Shown here in pieces: positions 1 through 6,257 of a stretch of 7,554 bases of DNA. This DNA comes from Deltaproteobacteria bacterium ADurb.Bin026. GTDB taxonomy: Bacteria > Desulfobacterota > Syntrophorhabdia > Syntrophorhabdales > Syntrophorhabdaceae. The stretch is from positions 1 through 7,554 of the forward strand of contig MWEV01000184.1 of NCBI GenBank assembly GCA_002071245.1, given 5' to 3'. Position 1 is the stretch's first letter. Every line of letters starts with the position of its first letter. The notes under the pieces are model-generated. The model was not told the DNA's origin. It ran no database searches and saw only the letters and a program-made list of their open reading frames with translations. The translations under genes and the position numbers were made by a program.

Positions 1-398
1 GTCTGCTTTAAGAGTGACAGGTGATAAAGCGGGAAAATAACGAATATCTCGCCAATGAAAAAAATAAAAATACCTTTAAGGATCCCTTCGTTTATACCAG
101 GTTTTTTACTTTCACCTTTCATTATTTTATAAATCAAAAAGATAAGAGGTACAAACAATAGACAACCTGCATAATAAAAAAACAATTTGAAGTACAGAGG
201 AATAATGCACAAAACAGTAAGAACCAGAAGCACATATCTTTCGTCTGTCCCTGACATTGATGCCAGTTCAAAGATCGCAATTAGCGCAATTAATAAGAGC
301 ATAATGGAAAACCACGTATCGGGCAAAAAATAAAAGGCCGATGCAATAAAAGGTGCAATGCAAAAAGAAGCGACTAACCTTTTCTTAAGCTCTCCCAC
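1..398 (-). CDS. cdsA: Phosphatidate cytidylyltransferase, N-terminal part (cut by the left window edge)
   Basis: Only the first 132 codons are in the window. CdsA is an integral membrane enzyme that makes CDP-diacylglycerol from phosphatidate and CTP for phospholipid synthesis. The visible part starts with a basic segment (ELKKRLVAS) and then has long hydrophobic stretches at about residues 10-48, 55-90 and 105-130, including the family-like start 'KRLVASFCIAPFI' and a later 'FELASM'. The catalytic C-terminal signature lies outside the window. The start is a GTG at 398-396: an in-frame TAA lies five codons upstream, the next in-frame ATG is more than 30 codons inside, and AAAGGA sits 8 bp before the GTG. 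The gene overlaps the end of uppS by 14 bp, which suggests coupled translation. The family call rests on both the N-terminus and the standard uppS-cdsA order. Confidence 0.85.
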   Translation of the reverse strand, partial: MGELKKRLVASFCIAPFIASAFYFLPDTWFSIMLLLIALIAIFELASMSGTDERYVLLVLTVLCIIPLYFKLFFYYAGCLLFVPLIFLIYKIMKGESKKPGINEGILKGIFIFFIGEIFVIFPLYHLSLLKQ

Positions 399-1119
399 TT
401 GAATTTTCCTTTACACTTCCAAAACGTCTCTCTCTTTTTGTATACTCTGTCAGCGCTTTCATATAAGCATCTTCTCTGAAGTCGGGCCAGAGTGTATCTG
501 TAACATATATCTCTGTATACGCAATCTGCCATAGCAAGAAATTGCTAACCCTTATCTCCCCGCTTGTCCTGATCAGTAAATCTGGATCAGGCATGCCTTT
601 CGTGTATAGATAACCTTGAAAGACATTTTCATCTATGTTTGTTATGTGCCCCATTTTTACGTCATTTATAATCTCTCTGACGGCGTTAAGGATTTCTTCT
701 CTGCCGCTGTAGCTTAGCGCAATATTAAGAGAAAGCGATGAATTATTCGATGTCTTTTGCATGGCCGCATTAAGTTGAGTCTGCAATCTTTTTGGAAAGT
801 CCATAATGTTGCCTACAACACGAAAACGTATATCCTCGTCCATCATCAGTTGCAATTCACTTTCAAGAAAACTACCGAGAAGCGTAAGTAGTTTTTTAAC
901 TTCTGCCCTTGGCCTTGTCCAGTTTTCTTTAGAAAATGCATAAAGCGTCAGAAATGGAATGTGCAATTTTCTTGTTAAGGTAACGATGTTTCTGACTGAC
1001 TCAAGTCCATGTATGTGCCCCTCTGCACGCGGCAAACCCCTCATTTTTGCCCATCTGCCGTTTCCGTCCATTATTATTGCAACGTGTGCCGGGAGCTTGG
1101 ATTGTTCAAGCTTAGACAT
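385..1119 (-). CDS. uppS: Undecaprenyl diphosphate synthase (cis-prenyltransferase)
   Basis: Makes undecaprenyl diphosphate by adding isopentenyl units in cis to farnesyl diphosphate. The product is the lipid carrier for peptidoglycan and other envelope polymers. The protein has 244 residues, normal for the family. Visible signatures are AIIMDGNGRWA at 14-24, with the catalytic Asp at 18, LTLYAFSKENW at 57-67, and RTSGEIRVSNFLLWQ at 184-198, followed by YTEIY and WPDF. The frame is open further upstream to an ATG at 1233, but that extension lies inside frr and is not family-like. I chose the ATG at 1119, where homology begins at LPAHVAIIMDG. It lies 7 bp after the frr stop. The nearest Shine-Dalgarno-like GGAG is 13 bp upstream, so translation probably depends on coupling with frr. 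Confidence 0.95.
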   Translation of the reverse strand: MSKLEQSKLPAHVAIIMDGNGRWAKMRGLPRAEGHIHGLESVRNIVTLTRKLHIPFLTLYAFSKENWTRPRAEVKKLLTLLGSFLESELQLMMDEDIRFRVVGNIMDFPKRLQTQLNAAMQKTSNNSSLSLNIALSYSGREEILNAVREIINDVKMGHITNIDENVFQGYLYTKGMPDPDLLIRTSGEIRVSNFLLWQIAYTEIYVTDTLWPDFREDAYMKALTEYTKRERRFGSVKENSSGRA

Positions 1120-1126
1120 TAAAGGT

Positions 1127-1684
1127 TCAGATCTCCAGAATTTCTTTTTCCTTTTCAGAATAAATCTTTTCAGCAGTTTGAATATATCTGTCTGTTGTCT
1201 TCTGGACATCCTCTTGTTGTTTATGAAGGTCATCCTTTGAGATGAGCTTGTCTTTTTCCATCTTTTTTAGCTTTTCGTTTATGTCCCTTCTGACATTCCG
1301 CATGGCAACCTTTGTGTTTTCAAGCATTTTGCTGCCAATTTTTGTAAGCTCTTTTCTCCTCTCCTCTGTAAGTTTAGGAAAAACGAGCCTTATTACCCTG
1401 CCATCGGACATTGGATTAACGCCGAGGTCTGATTTCTGGATCGCCTTCTCTATTTCTGATATTGCTGAGTTGTCCCATGGCTGAATGGTAATGGTTCTGC
1501 TGTCCAATACCCCAATTGTAGCTACCTGATTCAGTGGGGTGGGTTGATTATAATATGTTATTTTTATATCATCAAGAAGCGAAACGCTCGCAATGCCAGT
1601 CCTTAACTTTGACAGGTCCTTTTGAAGCGTTGATGTTGTCTTTTTGAGTTTATCTTCAAGCTCAATCGTTATGTCATTAGTCAT
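1127..1684 (-). CDS. frr: Ribosome recycling factor
   Basis: RRF works with EF-G to split the post-termination ribosome into subunits. It has 185 residues, the usual length. The two-domain family pattern is clear: an N-terminal helix, then a beta domain with YYNQPTPLNQVA (44-55), DSRTITIQPWD (61-71) and SDLGVNP (85-91), then the returning helices with LTEERRKEL (105-113) and MRNVRRD (128-134), which holds the arginine pair needed for binding 50S. The start ATG overlaps the pyrH stop as ATGA (1684-1681), and AAGGGGG stands 10 bp upstream. One oddity is that the conserved LRTGRASP segment reads LRTGIASV (residues 27-34): an arginine conserved in most RRFs is Ile, encoded ATT. Identification is secure. 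Confidence 0.97.
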   Translation of the reverse strand: MTNDITIELEDKLKKTTSTLQKDLSKLRTGIASVSLLDDIKITYYNQPTPLNQVATIGVLDSRTITIQPWDNSAISEIEKAIQKSDLGVNPMSDGRVIRLVFPKLTEERRKELTKIGSKMLENTKVAMRNVRRDINEKLKKMEKDKLISKDDLHKQQEDVQKTTDRYIQTAEKIYSEKEKEILEI

Positions 1685-2400
1685 AGTGTATCGACCCCCT
1701 TAACTATAGTTCCTACAGGCTCCCCAAGCACCGCCTTTTTCAAATTGTCTTTCTTTTTGATGTTTGTAACTATTACGGGGAGGTTGTTGTCCATGCAAAG
1801 GCTTATAGCGGTTGCATCCATCACCTTCAACCCCTTGTTGAGTACGTCTATATAGGAAATTTCAGAAAAGAACACCGCATCACTGTGGACTTCAGGATCC
1901 CTGTCGTATACTCCATCCACTTTTGTTGCCTTCAGAAGTACATCTGCCCCTATCTCAAGGGCTCGAAGCGCCGCTGCAGTGTCTGTGGTGAAAAAGGGAT
2001 TTCCAGTGCCACATGCAAACACAACAACCCTGCCTTTTTCCAGGTCTTCTATGGCCTTTTTATTGAAATATGATTCGGCAATCTTTTCTACCTGCAACGC
2101 ACTCTGTACCCTTGCGGCTATACCTGTTTTCTTAAGTGCATCCTCAAGTACAAGGGCATTCATTAGTGTTGCAAGCATACCCATATAATCACCTGTTACC
2201 CTGTCGATGCCCTGTTTTTCTGCCCTCATGCCCCTATAAATGTTTCCGCCACCTATTACAATGCCTATCTCTACCCCGAGTTCTTTTATGCCCTTGATTT
2301 GAAACGCAATATCCCTTACGGTTTCCGGGTCAATGCCGTGGTCCTCTTTTCCTATTAGTGCCTCGCCGCTAAGTTTTAGAAGAATCCTGTTAAATCGCAT
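1681..2400 (-). CDS. pyrH: Uridylate kinase (UMP kinase)
   Basis: Phosphorylates UMP to UDP with ATP, feeding pyrimidine nucleotides to RNA, DNA and UDP-sugars. It belongs to the amino acid kinase fold and is normally a cytoplasmic hexamer controlled by GTP and UTP. The 239 residues carry the expected motifs in order: ILLKLSGEAL (6-15), VIGGGNIYRG (48-57), DRVTGDYMGMLAT (66-78), GTGNPFFTTDTAA (131-143), KATKVDGVYDRDP (157-169) and VMDATAI (193-199). An upstream in-frame ATG at 2439 would lie inside tsf and add 13 residues unlike the family, so the ATG at 2400 is preferred. It is only 1 bp after the tsf stop, with a weak, distant GGAG, consistent with translational coupling. The gene ends in an ATGA overlap with frr. 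Confidence 0.97.
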   Translation of the reverse strand: MRFNRILLKLSGEALIGKEDHGIDPETVRDIAFQIKGIKELGVEIGIVIGGGNIYRGMRAEKQGIDRVTGDYMGMLATLMNALVLEDALKKTGIAARVQSALQVEKIAESYFNKKAIEDLEKGRVVVFACGTGNPFFTTDTAAALRALEIGADVLLKATKVDGVYDRDPEVHSDAVFFSEISYIDVLNKGLKVMDATAISLCMDNNLPVIVTNIKKKDNLKKAVLGEPVGTIVKGVDTL

Positions 2401-2401
2401 A

Positions 2402-3007
2402 TTATTCTGCTGCTGTTTCTCCGAGTTGAAAACGCACAAAACGCTTTATGATGACATTTTCACCAATTTTTACGACAAGGTCCTCCAGCAGCCCCTTAAT
2501 TGTTATATCGGGGTTTTTAATAAATGGCTGTTCCATCAGACAGACTTCCTGGTAAAACTTTTCCATCTTTCCTTCCGCTATTTTGTCAATAATCTTTTCT
2601 GGTTTTCCTGAATCAAGCGCCTGTCTTTTGTATAAGTCCTTTTCCTTTGCCTTTACGTCCTCGGGAATGTCCTCCCTTTTGACATACAGAGGAGTTGCCG
2701 CAGTAACCTGCATAGCAACATCTTTTGCAAATTCCTGAAAATCCTTGGAATTTGCGGCAAAATCTGTTTCGCAATTCACCTCAACCATTACACCAACCTT
2801 GCCTCCGGTGTGTATATATGATGCAATTACACCTTCGGATGCTGCCCTGCCCGATCTTTTTTGTAATTTGGCAAGACCTTTTTCTCTCAAGTATTCAACA
2901 GCCTTTTCCATGTCGCCATTGGCATGTTTTAATGCCTCTTTGCAATCCATCAGGCCAACGCCTGTTTTTTCTCTTAATTTTTTTACAAGTTCTGCTGATA
3001 TATCCAT
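2402..3007 (-). CDS. tsf: Translation elongation factor Ts (short form)
   Basis: Nucleotide exchange factor for EF-Tu: it releases GDP so that EF-Tu can reload GTP. At 201 residues it is the short EF-Ts type, as in Thermus and several other phyla, and lacks the longer C-terminal part of the 283-residue E. coli protein. Visible are the UBA-like N-terminal domain with LREKTGVGLMDCKEAL (11-26), the core motif VEVNCETDFAA (75-85) that contacts EF-Tu, and the C-terminal IGENVIIKRFVRFQLGE (181-197). The usual TDFV is TDFA here. The start at 3007 is supported by AAAGGAGG 4 bp upstream; the longer open frame to 3058 lacks this. The gene follows rpsB after 129 bp and abuts pyrH with a 1 bp gap. Confidence 0.97.
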   Translation of the reverse strand: MDISAELVKKLREKTGVGLMDCKEALKHANGDMEKAVEYLREKGLAKLQKRSGRAASEGVIASYIHTGGKVGVMVEVNCETDFAANSKDFQEFAKDVAMQVTAATPLYVKREDIPEDVKAKEKDLYKRQALDSGKPEKIIDKIAEGKMEKFYQEVCLMEQPFIKNPDITIKGLLEDLVVKIGENVIIKRFVRFQLGETAAE

Positions 3008-3136
3008 CAATCCTCCTTTAATTAACCCATAACCCATAGAAAAATGGTCGTCATACACCCTGTAATCTTTTGTAAGGCCGCCAATCCTTTTGCGATGGGC
3101 AATGAGTCGATTTTAACAGTTTAATGTTTTGTTGAT
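3008..3136 (-). other. rpsB-tsf spacer
   Basis: This 129 bp gap contains no convincing gene, promoter or terminator. The only items seen are a 4 bp AAGG/CCTT stem, too weak to terminate, a tandem 7 bp repeat ATGGGTT-ATGGGTT (minus strand, 3037-3024), and the strong tsf ribosome binding site AAAGGAGG (3019-3012). A spacer here is also normal in other bacteria, where tsf is made from the rpsB transcript. Confidence 0.5.
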
Positions 3137-3925
3137 TTACTGTTCGTAAAATTCCTCATATTTTTCTTCGAGCAGGCTTTCATCGACAAAAGGCTTGGGT
3201 TCCTCAGCGGGTTCCTCGTCCTTCCCTTGGAATTCCTCAACATACAGTTCCTTGCCTTCGAGAACTGCATCGGCAATTTTCATTGTTATAAGTTTGATTG
3301 CCCTGATAGCATCGTCATTTCCTGGTATTATGTAATCTATGTCGTCGGGGTCACAGTTTGTGTCTACAATGCCTACGGTGGGGATGCCGAGTTTTTTTGC
3401 CTCTTTCACCGCTATATATTCCTTCTTGGGATCAACAATAAAGATTGCGCCAGGCAAACGGTCCATATCCTTAATGCCGCCTATATTTTTTTCGAGTTTT
3501 GCAATCTCCTTTTCTATCCCGATAGCCTCCTTTTTTGGGAGCACCTTAAATACATCGCTTTCTTTTAATTCCTCATATTTGCGGAATCTTTCTATGGTTT
3601 TCTCGATTGTCTGGAAGTTTGTCATTGTGCCGCCAAGCCACCTTACATTCACATAAAATGCGCCACACCTTGTTGCCTCTTCGCGGATAGCCTCCTGGGC
3701 CTGTTTTTTTGTACCTACAAATAGGATGTATTCGTTTCTCGACGCAACCTCTCTTACAAAATTGAAAGCCTCTTTAAACATTTTTAATGTTCTTTGCAGG
3801 TCAATGATGTATATGCCGTTGCGAGCACCGAATATGTAAGGCTTCATCTTTGGATTCCATCTTTTTGTCTGGTGTCCGAAATGTACGCCTGCTTCGAGTA
3901 ATTGTTTAATGGTTAGGTTAGACAT
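3137..3925 (-). CDS. rpsB: 30S ribosomal protein S2
   Basis: Late-assembling protein of the small ribosomal subunit that bridges head and body and is needed for S1 binding. The 262-residue protein has the S2 signatures: LLEAGVHFGHQTKRWNPKM (9-27), IYIIDLQRT (38-46), FVGTKKQAQ (69-77), NVRWLGGTMTNF (93-104), LPGAIFIVDPKKE (157-169) and the second family signature around GIPTVGIVDTNCDPD (180-194). Residues 228-262 form a very acidic tail rich in Glu. Start ATG at 3925 has AGGAGG 4 bp upstream. It is the first gene of the translation operon; the 188 bp before it contain a possible promoter, an inverted repeat and a leader hairpin. In E. coli, S2 represses rpsB-tsf through the mRNA leader, so similar control is plausible here. 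Confidence 0.98.
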   Translation of the reverse strand: MSNLTIKQLLEAGVHFGHQTKRWNPKMKPYIFGARNGIYIIDLQRTLKMFKEAFNFVREVASRNEYILFVGTKKQAQEAIREEATRCGAFYVNVRWLGGTMTNFQTIEKTIERFRKYEELKESDVFKVLPKKEAIGIEKEIAKLEKNIGGIKDMDRLPGAIFIVDPKKEYIAVKEAKKLGIPTVGIVDTNCDPDDIDYIIPGNDDAIRAIKLITMKIADAVLEGKELYVEEFQGKDEEPAEEPKPFVDESLLEEKYEEFYEQ

Positions 3926-3965
3926 TGATCCTCCTGGTTTTTTTATCTTCCGCTCATTCGCATTT

Positions 3966-3995
3966 CAACAACAGACAGATGTCTGCACCTTGTTG
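3966..3995 (-). promoter_or_regulatory. Bulged hairpin in the rpsB 5' leader
   Basis: On the transcribed strand CAACAA, a 4-base bulge GGTG, and CAGAC pair with GTCTG-TTGTTG around the loop ATCT: 5 bp inner stem and 6 bp outer stem, all Watson-Crick. It ends 40 bp before the rpsB start. There is no T run, so it is not a terminator. S2 represses its own mRNA leader in E. coli, so this is a candidate S2 binding structure, but I cannot match it to the known consensus by eye. Confidence 0.4.
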
Positions 3996-4025
3996 TTGAT
4001 TGAATGGCGTGCAAATTAAACTGCG

Positions 4026-4039
4026 TGGTATAAATACCA
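4026..4039. repeat. Perfect inverted repeat TGGTAT-AA-ATACCA over the possible -10 box
   Basis: Two 6 bp arms with a 2 bp spacer. It covers the proposed -10 box at 4031-4036, where a bound repressor would block RNA polymerase. No T run follows, so it is not a terminator. Operator function is inferred from position only. Confidence 0.35.
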
Positions 4040-4059
4040 TATGATTTCAAATATTTCAA
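4031..4059 (-). promoter_or_regulatory. Possible sigma-70-type promoter for rpsB
   Basis: TTGAAA (4059-4054), a 17 bp spacer and TATTTA (4036-4031) on the minus strand. The -35 box is a fair match and the -10 box a poor one (TAT only). It lies 105 bp before the rpsB start, which would leave a leader of about 100 bases containing the hairpin at 3966-3995. The spacing is ideal, but the region is AT-rich and a chance match is possible. Confidence 0.35.
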
Positions 4060-4113
4060 GAAAATTTGAGGGTTGTTTTTTTATTAGCTCGGCGATTCAT
4101 GTTTATAGTGTTG

Positions 4114-4809
4114 TTAGATGTGATTTATATCATCTTTGTCCTCGCCACCCTTTATCCTTTTCTCGAGGTATTCTCTCGCAATGTCTTTGCCTCCAAGACC
4201 GATGGCAATTGCTGCTGCAAGCACAAGCCCGCCGAAAATAATTATGAATGCTGCAACTACGGTGTCCTTTCCCACACCAAGTTGTTCGAGAGCCATGGTT
4301 GCAGCGAGCAAGAATACTGCGAACCTGGTAAATTTTCCAATAAGACCGGAGCTTTTAACCCCTGCGTTCACCGATGCAATAAGGATTGCCCTTGCAAAAA
4401 AACCGCTTAAAATATAGCCGAGCACAAGAATAAATGCTGCAACAAGGATGTTTGGAAGATACATAAAAAGCTTCTCGATAAGGTGCTCGACGGTGGGAAT
4501 TTTCAGGTTCTGCATTGCTATGATGATAAATGTGAATACAATAATCCACTCAACAATTTTAGATATAAGCACGGAAAGGGGTTCCTTTACCCCTCCTTTC
4601 GAGAGAACCTCAAAAATACCAAAACGTTCAGCAAATCGGTCAACCTTGACTGCCTTCAAGATGCGCGATATCACTATTTTTAACAGATAGGCAACAACAA
4701 CCCCAGCGATGAGTATAACAATAGACGTGAGCAGGTTTGGAAGAAAAACAAGCATATTTTCATAGCATTTTTGAAGCGGCTCTATAAATATTCTTTGAAC
4801 GATGTTCAT
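4114..4809 (-). CDS. Small membrane protein of the MscS-related 'conserved TM helix' type
   Basis: A 231-residue protein with about five hydrophobic segments, at roughly 23-46, 82-101, 117-140, 159-178 and 183-206. It shows an internal duplication: FLPNLLTSIVILIAG (22-36) and YLPNILVAAFILVLG (117-131), each followed about 55 residues later by another hydrophobic helix. This repeat with LPN at the helix start is the 'conserved TM helix' unit found in MscS-related channel proteins. The last helix ends in LAAAIAIGLGGKDIAREYLEKR, a pore-helix-like segment, followed by a short charged tail. The beta and alpha/beta cytoplasmic domains of true MscS are absent, so channel activity is an inference. 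ATG at 4809 has AGAGGAG 7 bp upstream, and the glycosyltransferase stop is 13 bp before it, so the two are probably co-transcribed. No terminator is evident after the stop. Confidence 0.75.
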   Translation of the reverse strand: MNIVQRIFIEPLQKCYENMLVFLPNLLTSIVILIAGVVVAYLLKIVISRILKAVKVDRFAERFGIFEVLSKGGVKEPLSVLISKIVEWIIVFTFIIIAMQNLKIPTVEHLIEKLFMYLPNILVAAFILVLGYILSGFFARAILIASVNAGVKSSGLIGKFTRFAVFLLAATMALEQLGVGKDTVVAAFIIIFGGLVLAAAIAIGLGGKDIAREYLEKRIKGGEDKDDINHI

Positions 4810-4822
4810 GGCTGTTCTCCTC

Positions 4823-6082
4823 TTACGACCAACCTTGAAGCAGGTTGCCTTTCAATGCCTCGAAGGTTAAGCAAAGTTTTTCAATTCTTTCCTCAACTTC
4901 TTGTCCGTTGCTCTCCATGTTTTCGATTATAAACGAGGCGGTTCTTCCAAGATAGAGTGGTGTTATCGATTTTATAAGATGTTCCTTGTTCATCACCTTT
5001 TTGTGTGCAGCGAGCGCAAAGCTGTATACTATCTCTGCCCATACATCGTCCGGCAGCCTTAAGCCATCGATAGATTTCGTTGAAAGCTCGCCAAGCAAAT
5101 GTGTAATGTTTTCCGAAAGGATACTTGCCCACATTGAGCTAAGCTCTTTCACGCCGATTCGGAATTTGTCCGCCATTCGCTCAATATTTATACTTACCGG
5201 TTCCAGTCCCACATCATAAAAAAAACCGAATACAGGAATATCTTCACTTTTTTCGATATCTTTCCATATCTGGTAATACTCTTCCATGAGATCAAAGGTT
5301 GAGCCTACGACCTGATAAAGCATGGCGCTCAAGTCTGCGCCAGGGTCTTTTGGGTCGTGTATCTTCGCGCCAAGATAGGACTGGCAAATCTTGTAATTGT
5401 TTGCAACCGCGGTTACCGTCATCCATATGTCTATGCCGTAGCGTGCCACATCTGTTTTCCATACATCTTTTGTCAAGAAAAACTGTGATAATTTCCCTGA
5501 GAAGCCAAAATCTCCCCCTATTGGTTGCCTGACCCTTTTTCCATAAAGTGCCCGCGTTAATGGGTAAACGATGCTGTTTGTAATAGTGCCGTCATATTTG
5601 TGCCTCTGGTATAGCGGGGCAACGTAATCAAAGTCTTTATATAGCACGGGTTTTATGAGCAATTCTATCCACTCAGGCGTTATGCTGCGCAGGTCTGAAT
5701 CAACAACGGCACATGCCCTTGCATCAAGGGATGTGGCAATTTCAAATATAGTCTTGAATGCACTGCCCTTTCCAGGAATTCCATGATAGGGGGTTGCAAT
5801 CTTGAAGAAGGTTTCCCTGTTGTGCGTAAGCAGTATGGATGCAAAATCATCTACGGTTGTGCTTTGAACCACTTCCATTGTTCCGTCTGTTGAACCTCCG
5901 TCAGAATTTACAAGCACAGCCCTTTTGTCAGGAAAATACTTTGCAATGCCGGCCTGCACCGCACGCACCACATGACCTATTGTCCGAGCATTGTTGTAAC
6001 TTGGTATGCCGATAACGATATCTGTTTTTCCTATTGTTTTTGTTTTGGCGTACAACTCATTATCAATATTAAGCGTTTGCAT
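4823..6082 (-). CDS. Glycosyltransferase, GT-A fold, similar to mannosylglycerate / glucosylglycerate synthases
   Basis: A 419-residue cytoplasmic protein. The N-terminal half is a nucleotide-sugar transferase: IVIGIPSYNN (22-31) and NSDGGSTDGT (59-68) bind the nucleotide, IPGKG (102-106) is the loop seen in sugar-glycerate synthases, VVDSD (126-130) is the metal-binding DxD, RQPIGGDFGFSG (185-196) and YGIDIWMT (215-222) form the acceptor side, and His 242 in AKIHDPKDP is a likely third metal ligand. This order matches mannosylglycerate synthase (GT78) and GpgS (GT81), both retaining enzymes. Residues from about 260 on are mostly helical and unrecognised. Lying beside a gpgS-like gene, it could be a direct glucosylglycerate synthase or add a second sugar to the solute; donor and acceptor cannot be read from the sequence. 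Start ATG 6082 has only a weak ribosome binding site, and an in-frame stop lies just upstream. Confidence 0.8.
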   Translation of the reverse strand: MQTLNIDNELYAKTKTIGKTDIVIGIPSYNNARTIGHVVRAVQAGIAKYFPDKRAVLVNSDGGSTDGTMEVVQSTTVDDFASILLTHNRETFFKIATPYHGIPGKGSAFKTIFEIATSLDARACAVVDSDLRSITPEWIELLIKPVLYKDFDYVAPLYQRHKYDGTITNSIVYPLTRALYGKRVRQPIGGDFGFSGKLSQFFLTKDVWKTDVARYGIDIWMTVTAVANNYKICQSYLGAKIHDPKDPGADLSAMLYQVVGSTFDLMEEYYQIWKDIEKSEDIPVFGFFYDVGLEPVSINIERMADKFRIGVKELSSMWASILSENITHLLGELSTKSIDGLRLPDDVWAEIVYSFALAAHKKVMNKEHLIKSITPLYLGRTASFIIENMESNGQEVEERIEKLCLTFEALKGNLLQGWS

Positions 6083-6120
6083 GGTTATACCAAATGATCA
6101 TTCCTACCCCTTTTTGCCTC

Positions 6121-6156
6121 GGGCAACTTGTTATGGACGAACCCTTTCAGTCGCCC
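6121..6156 (-). promoter_or_regulatory. Hairpin in the spacer before the second glycosyltransferase
   Basis: On the transcribed strand GGGCGACT (6156-6149) pairs with AGTTGCCC (6128-6121), 8 bp with one G-U pair. The 20-base loop contains a smaller GGG/TCC stem closed by TTCG. No T run follows on either strand, so it does not look like an intrinsic terminator. It may act on mRNA stability or on translation of the gene starting at 6082, 38 bp downstream. Confidence 0.4.
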
Positions 6157-6239
6157 TTTGCTTCTGAAGAATTAAGTTTCTCGATACAGGTATCGTATTC
6201 AGTAGAAACACCTTCCACATCAGGCTGGTGCCATTTCAT
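6147..6239 (-). CDS. Doubtful 30-codon ORF between the two glycosyltransferase genes
   Basis: An ATG at 6239 opens 30 codons (MKWHQPDVEG ... SSEAKGD) ending at TGA 6147. It is hydrophilic, without signal peptide or membrane segment. It is in the same frame as gpgS: after the gpgS TAA there are six more sense codons and then this ATG, so reading through the TAA would add a 36-residue tail. GGGAAAG 8 bp before the ATG is a weak ribosome binding site. Another frame of the same stretch is also open for 29 codons, so chance is a serious alternative. I recognise no family. Confidence 0.2.
   Translation of the reverse strand: MKWHQPDVEGVSTEYDTCIEKLNSSEAKGD
6182..6195. repeat. Perfect inverted repeat CGATAC-AG-GTATCG
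   Basis: Two 6 bp arms separated by 2 bp, in the spacer between the glycosyltransferase genes. As DNA it could bind a dimeric regulator; as RNA it would form a 5 bp stem with a 4-base loop. It also lies inside the doubtful 30-codon ORF. No T run follows, so termination is unlikely. Confidence 0.4.
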
Positions 6240-6257
6240 AGATTTATCTTTCCCAGA

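Noticed and set aside
710..802. UppS residues LSYSGR instead of the E. coli type NYGGR
   Set aside because: Variation at these positions is ordinary in the family, and the catalytic Asp and the RTSGE motif are intact.
1120..1233. Longer uppS start at 1233, adding 38 residues
   Set aside because: The extra part is the antiphase translation of the frr 3' end, very Lys/Arg-rich and not seen in the family; homology starts just after the ATG at 1119.
3062..3110. AAGG/CCTT hairpin between rpsB and tsf as a terminator or attenuator
   Set aside because: Four base pairs with an 8-base loop and no T run.
4040..4092. T run GTTTTTTTAT at 4074-4083 as a plus-strand terminator
   Set aside because: Only a 5 bp AT-rich stem (CAAAT/ATTTG) precedes it, and no plus-strand gene ends there.
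6093..6102. 10 bp palindrome AATGATCATT near the start of the second glycosyltransferase
   Set aside because: Short and AT-rich, with no second site or promoter context; likely by chance.
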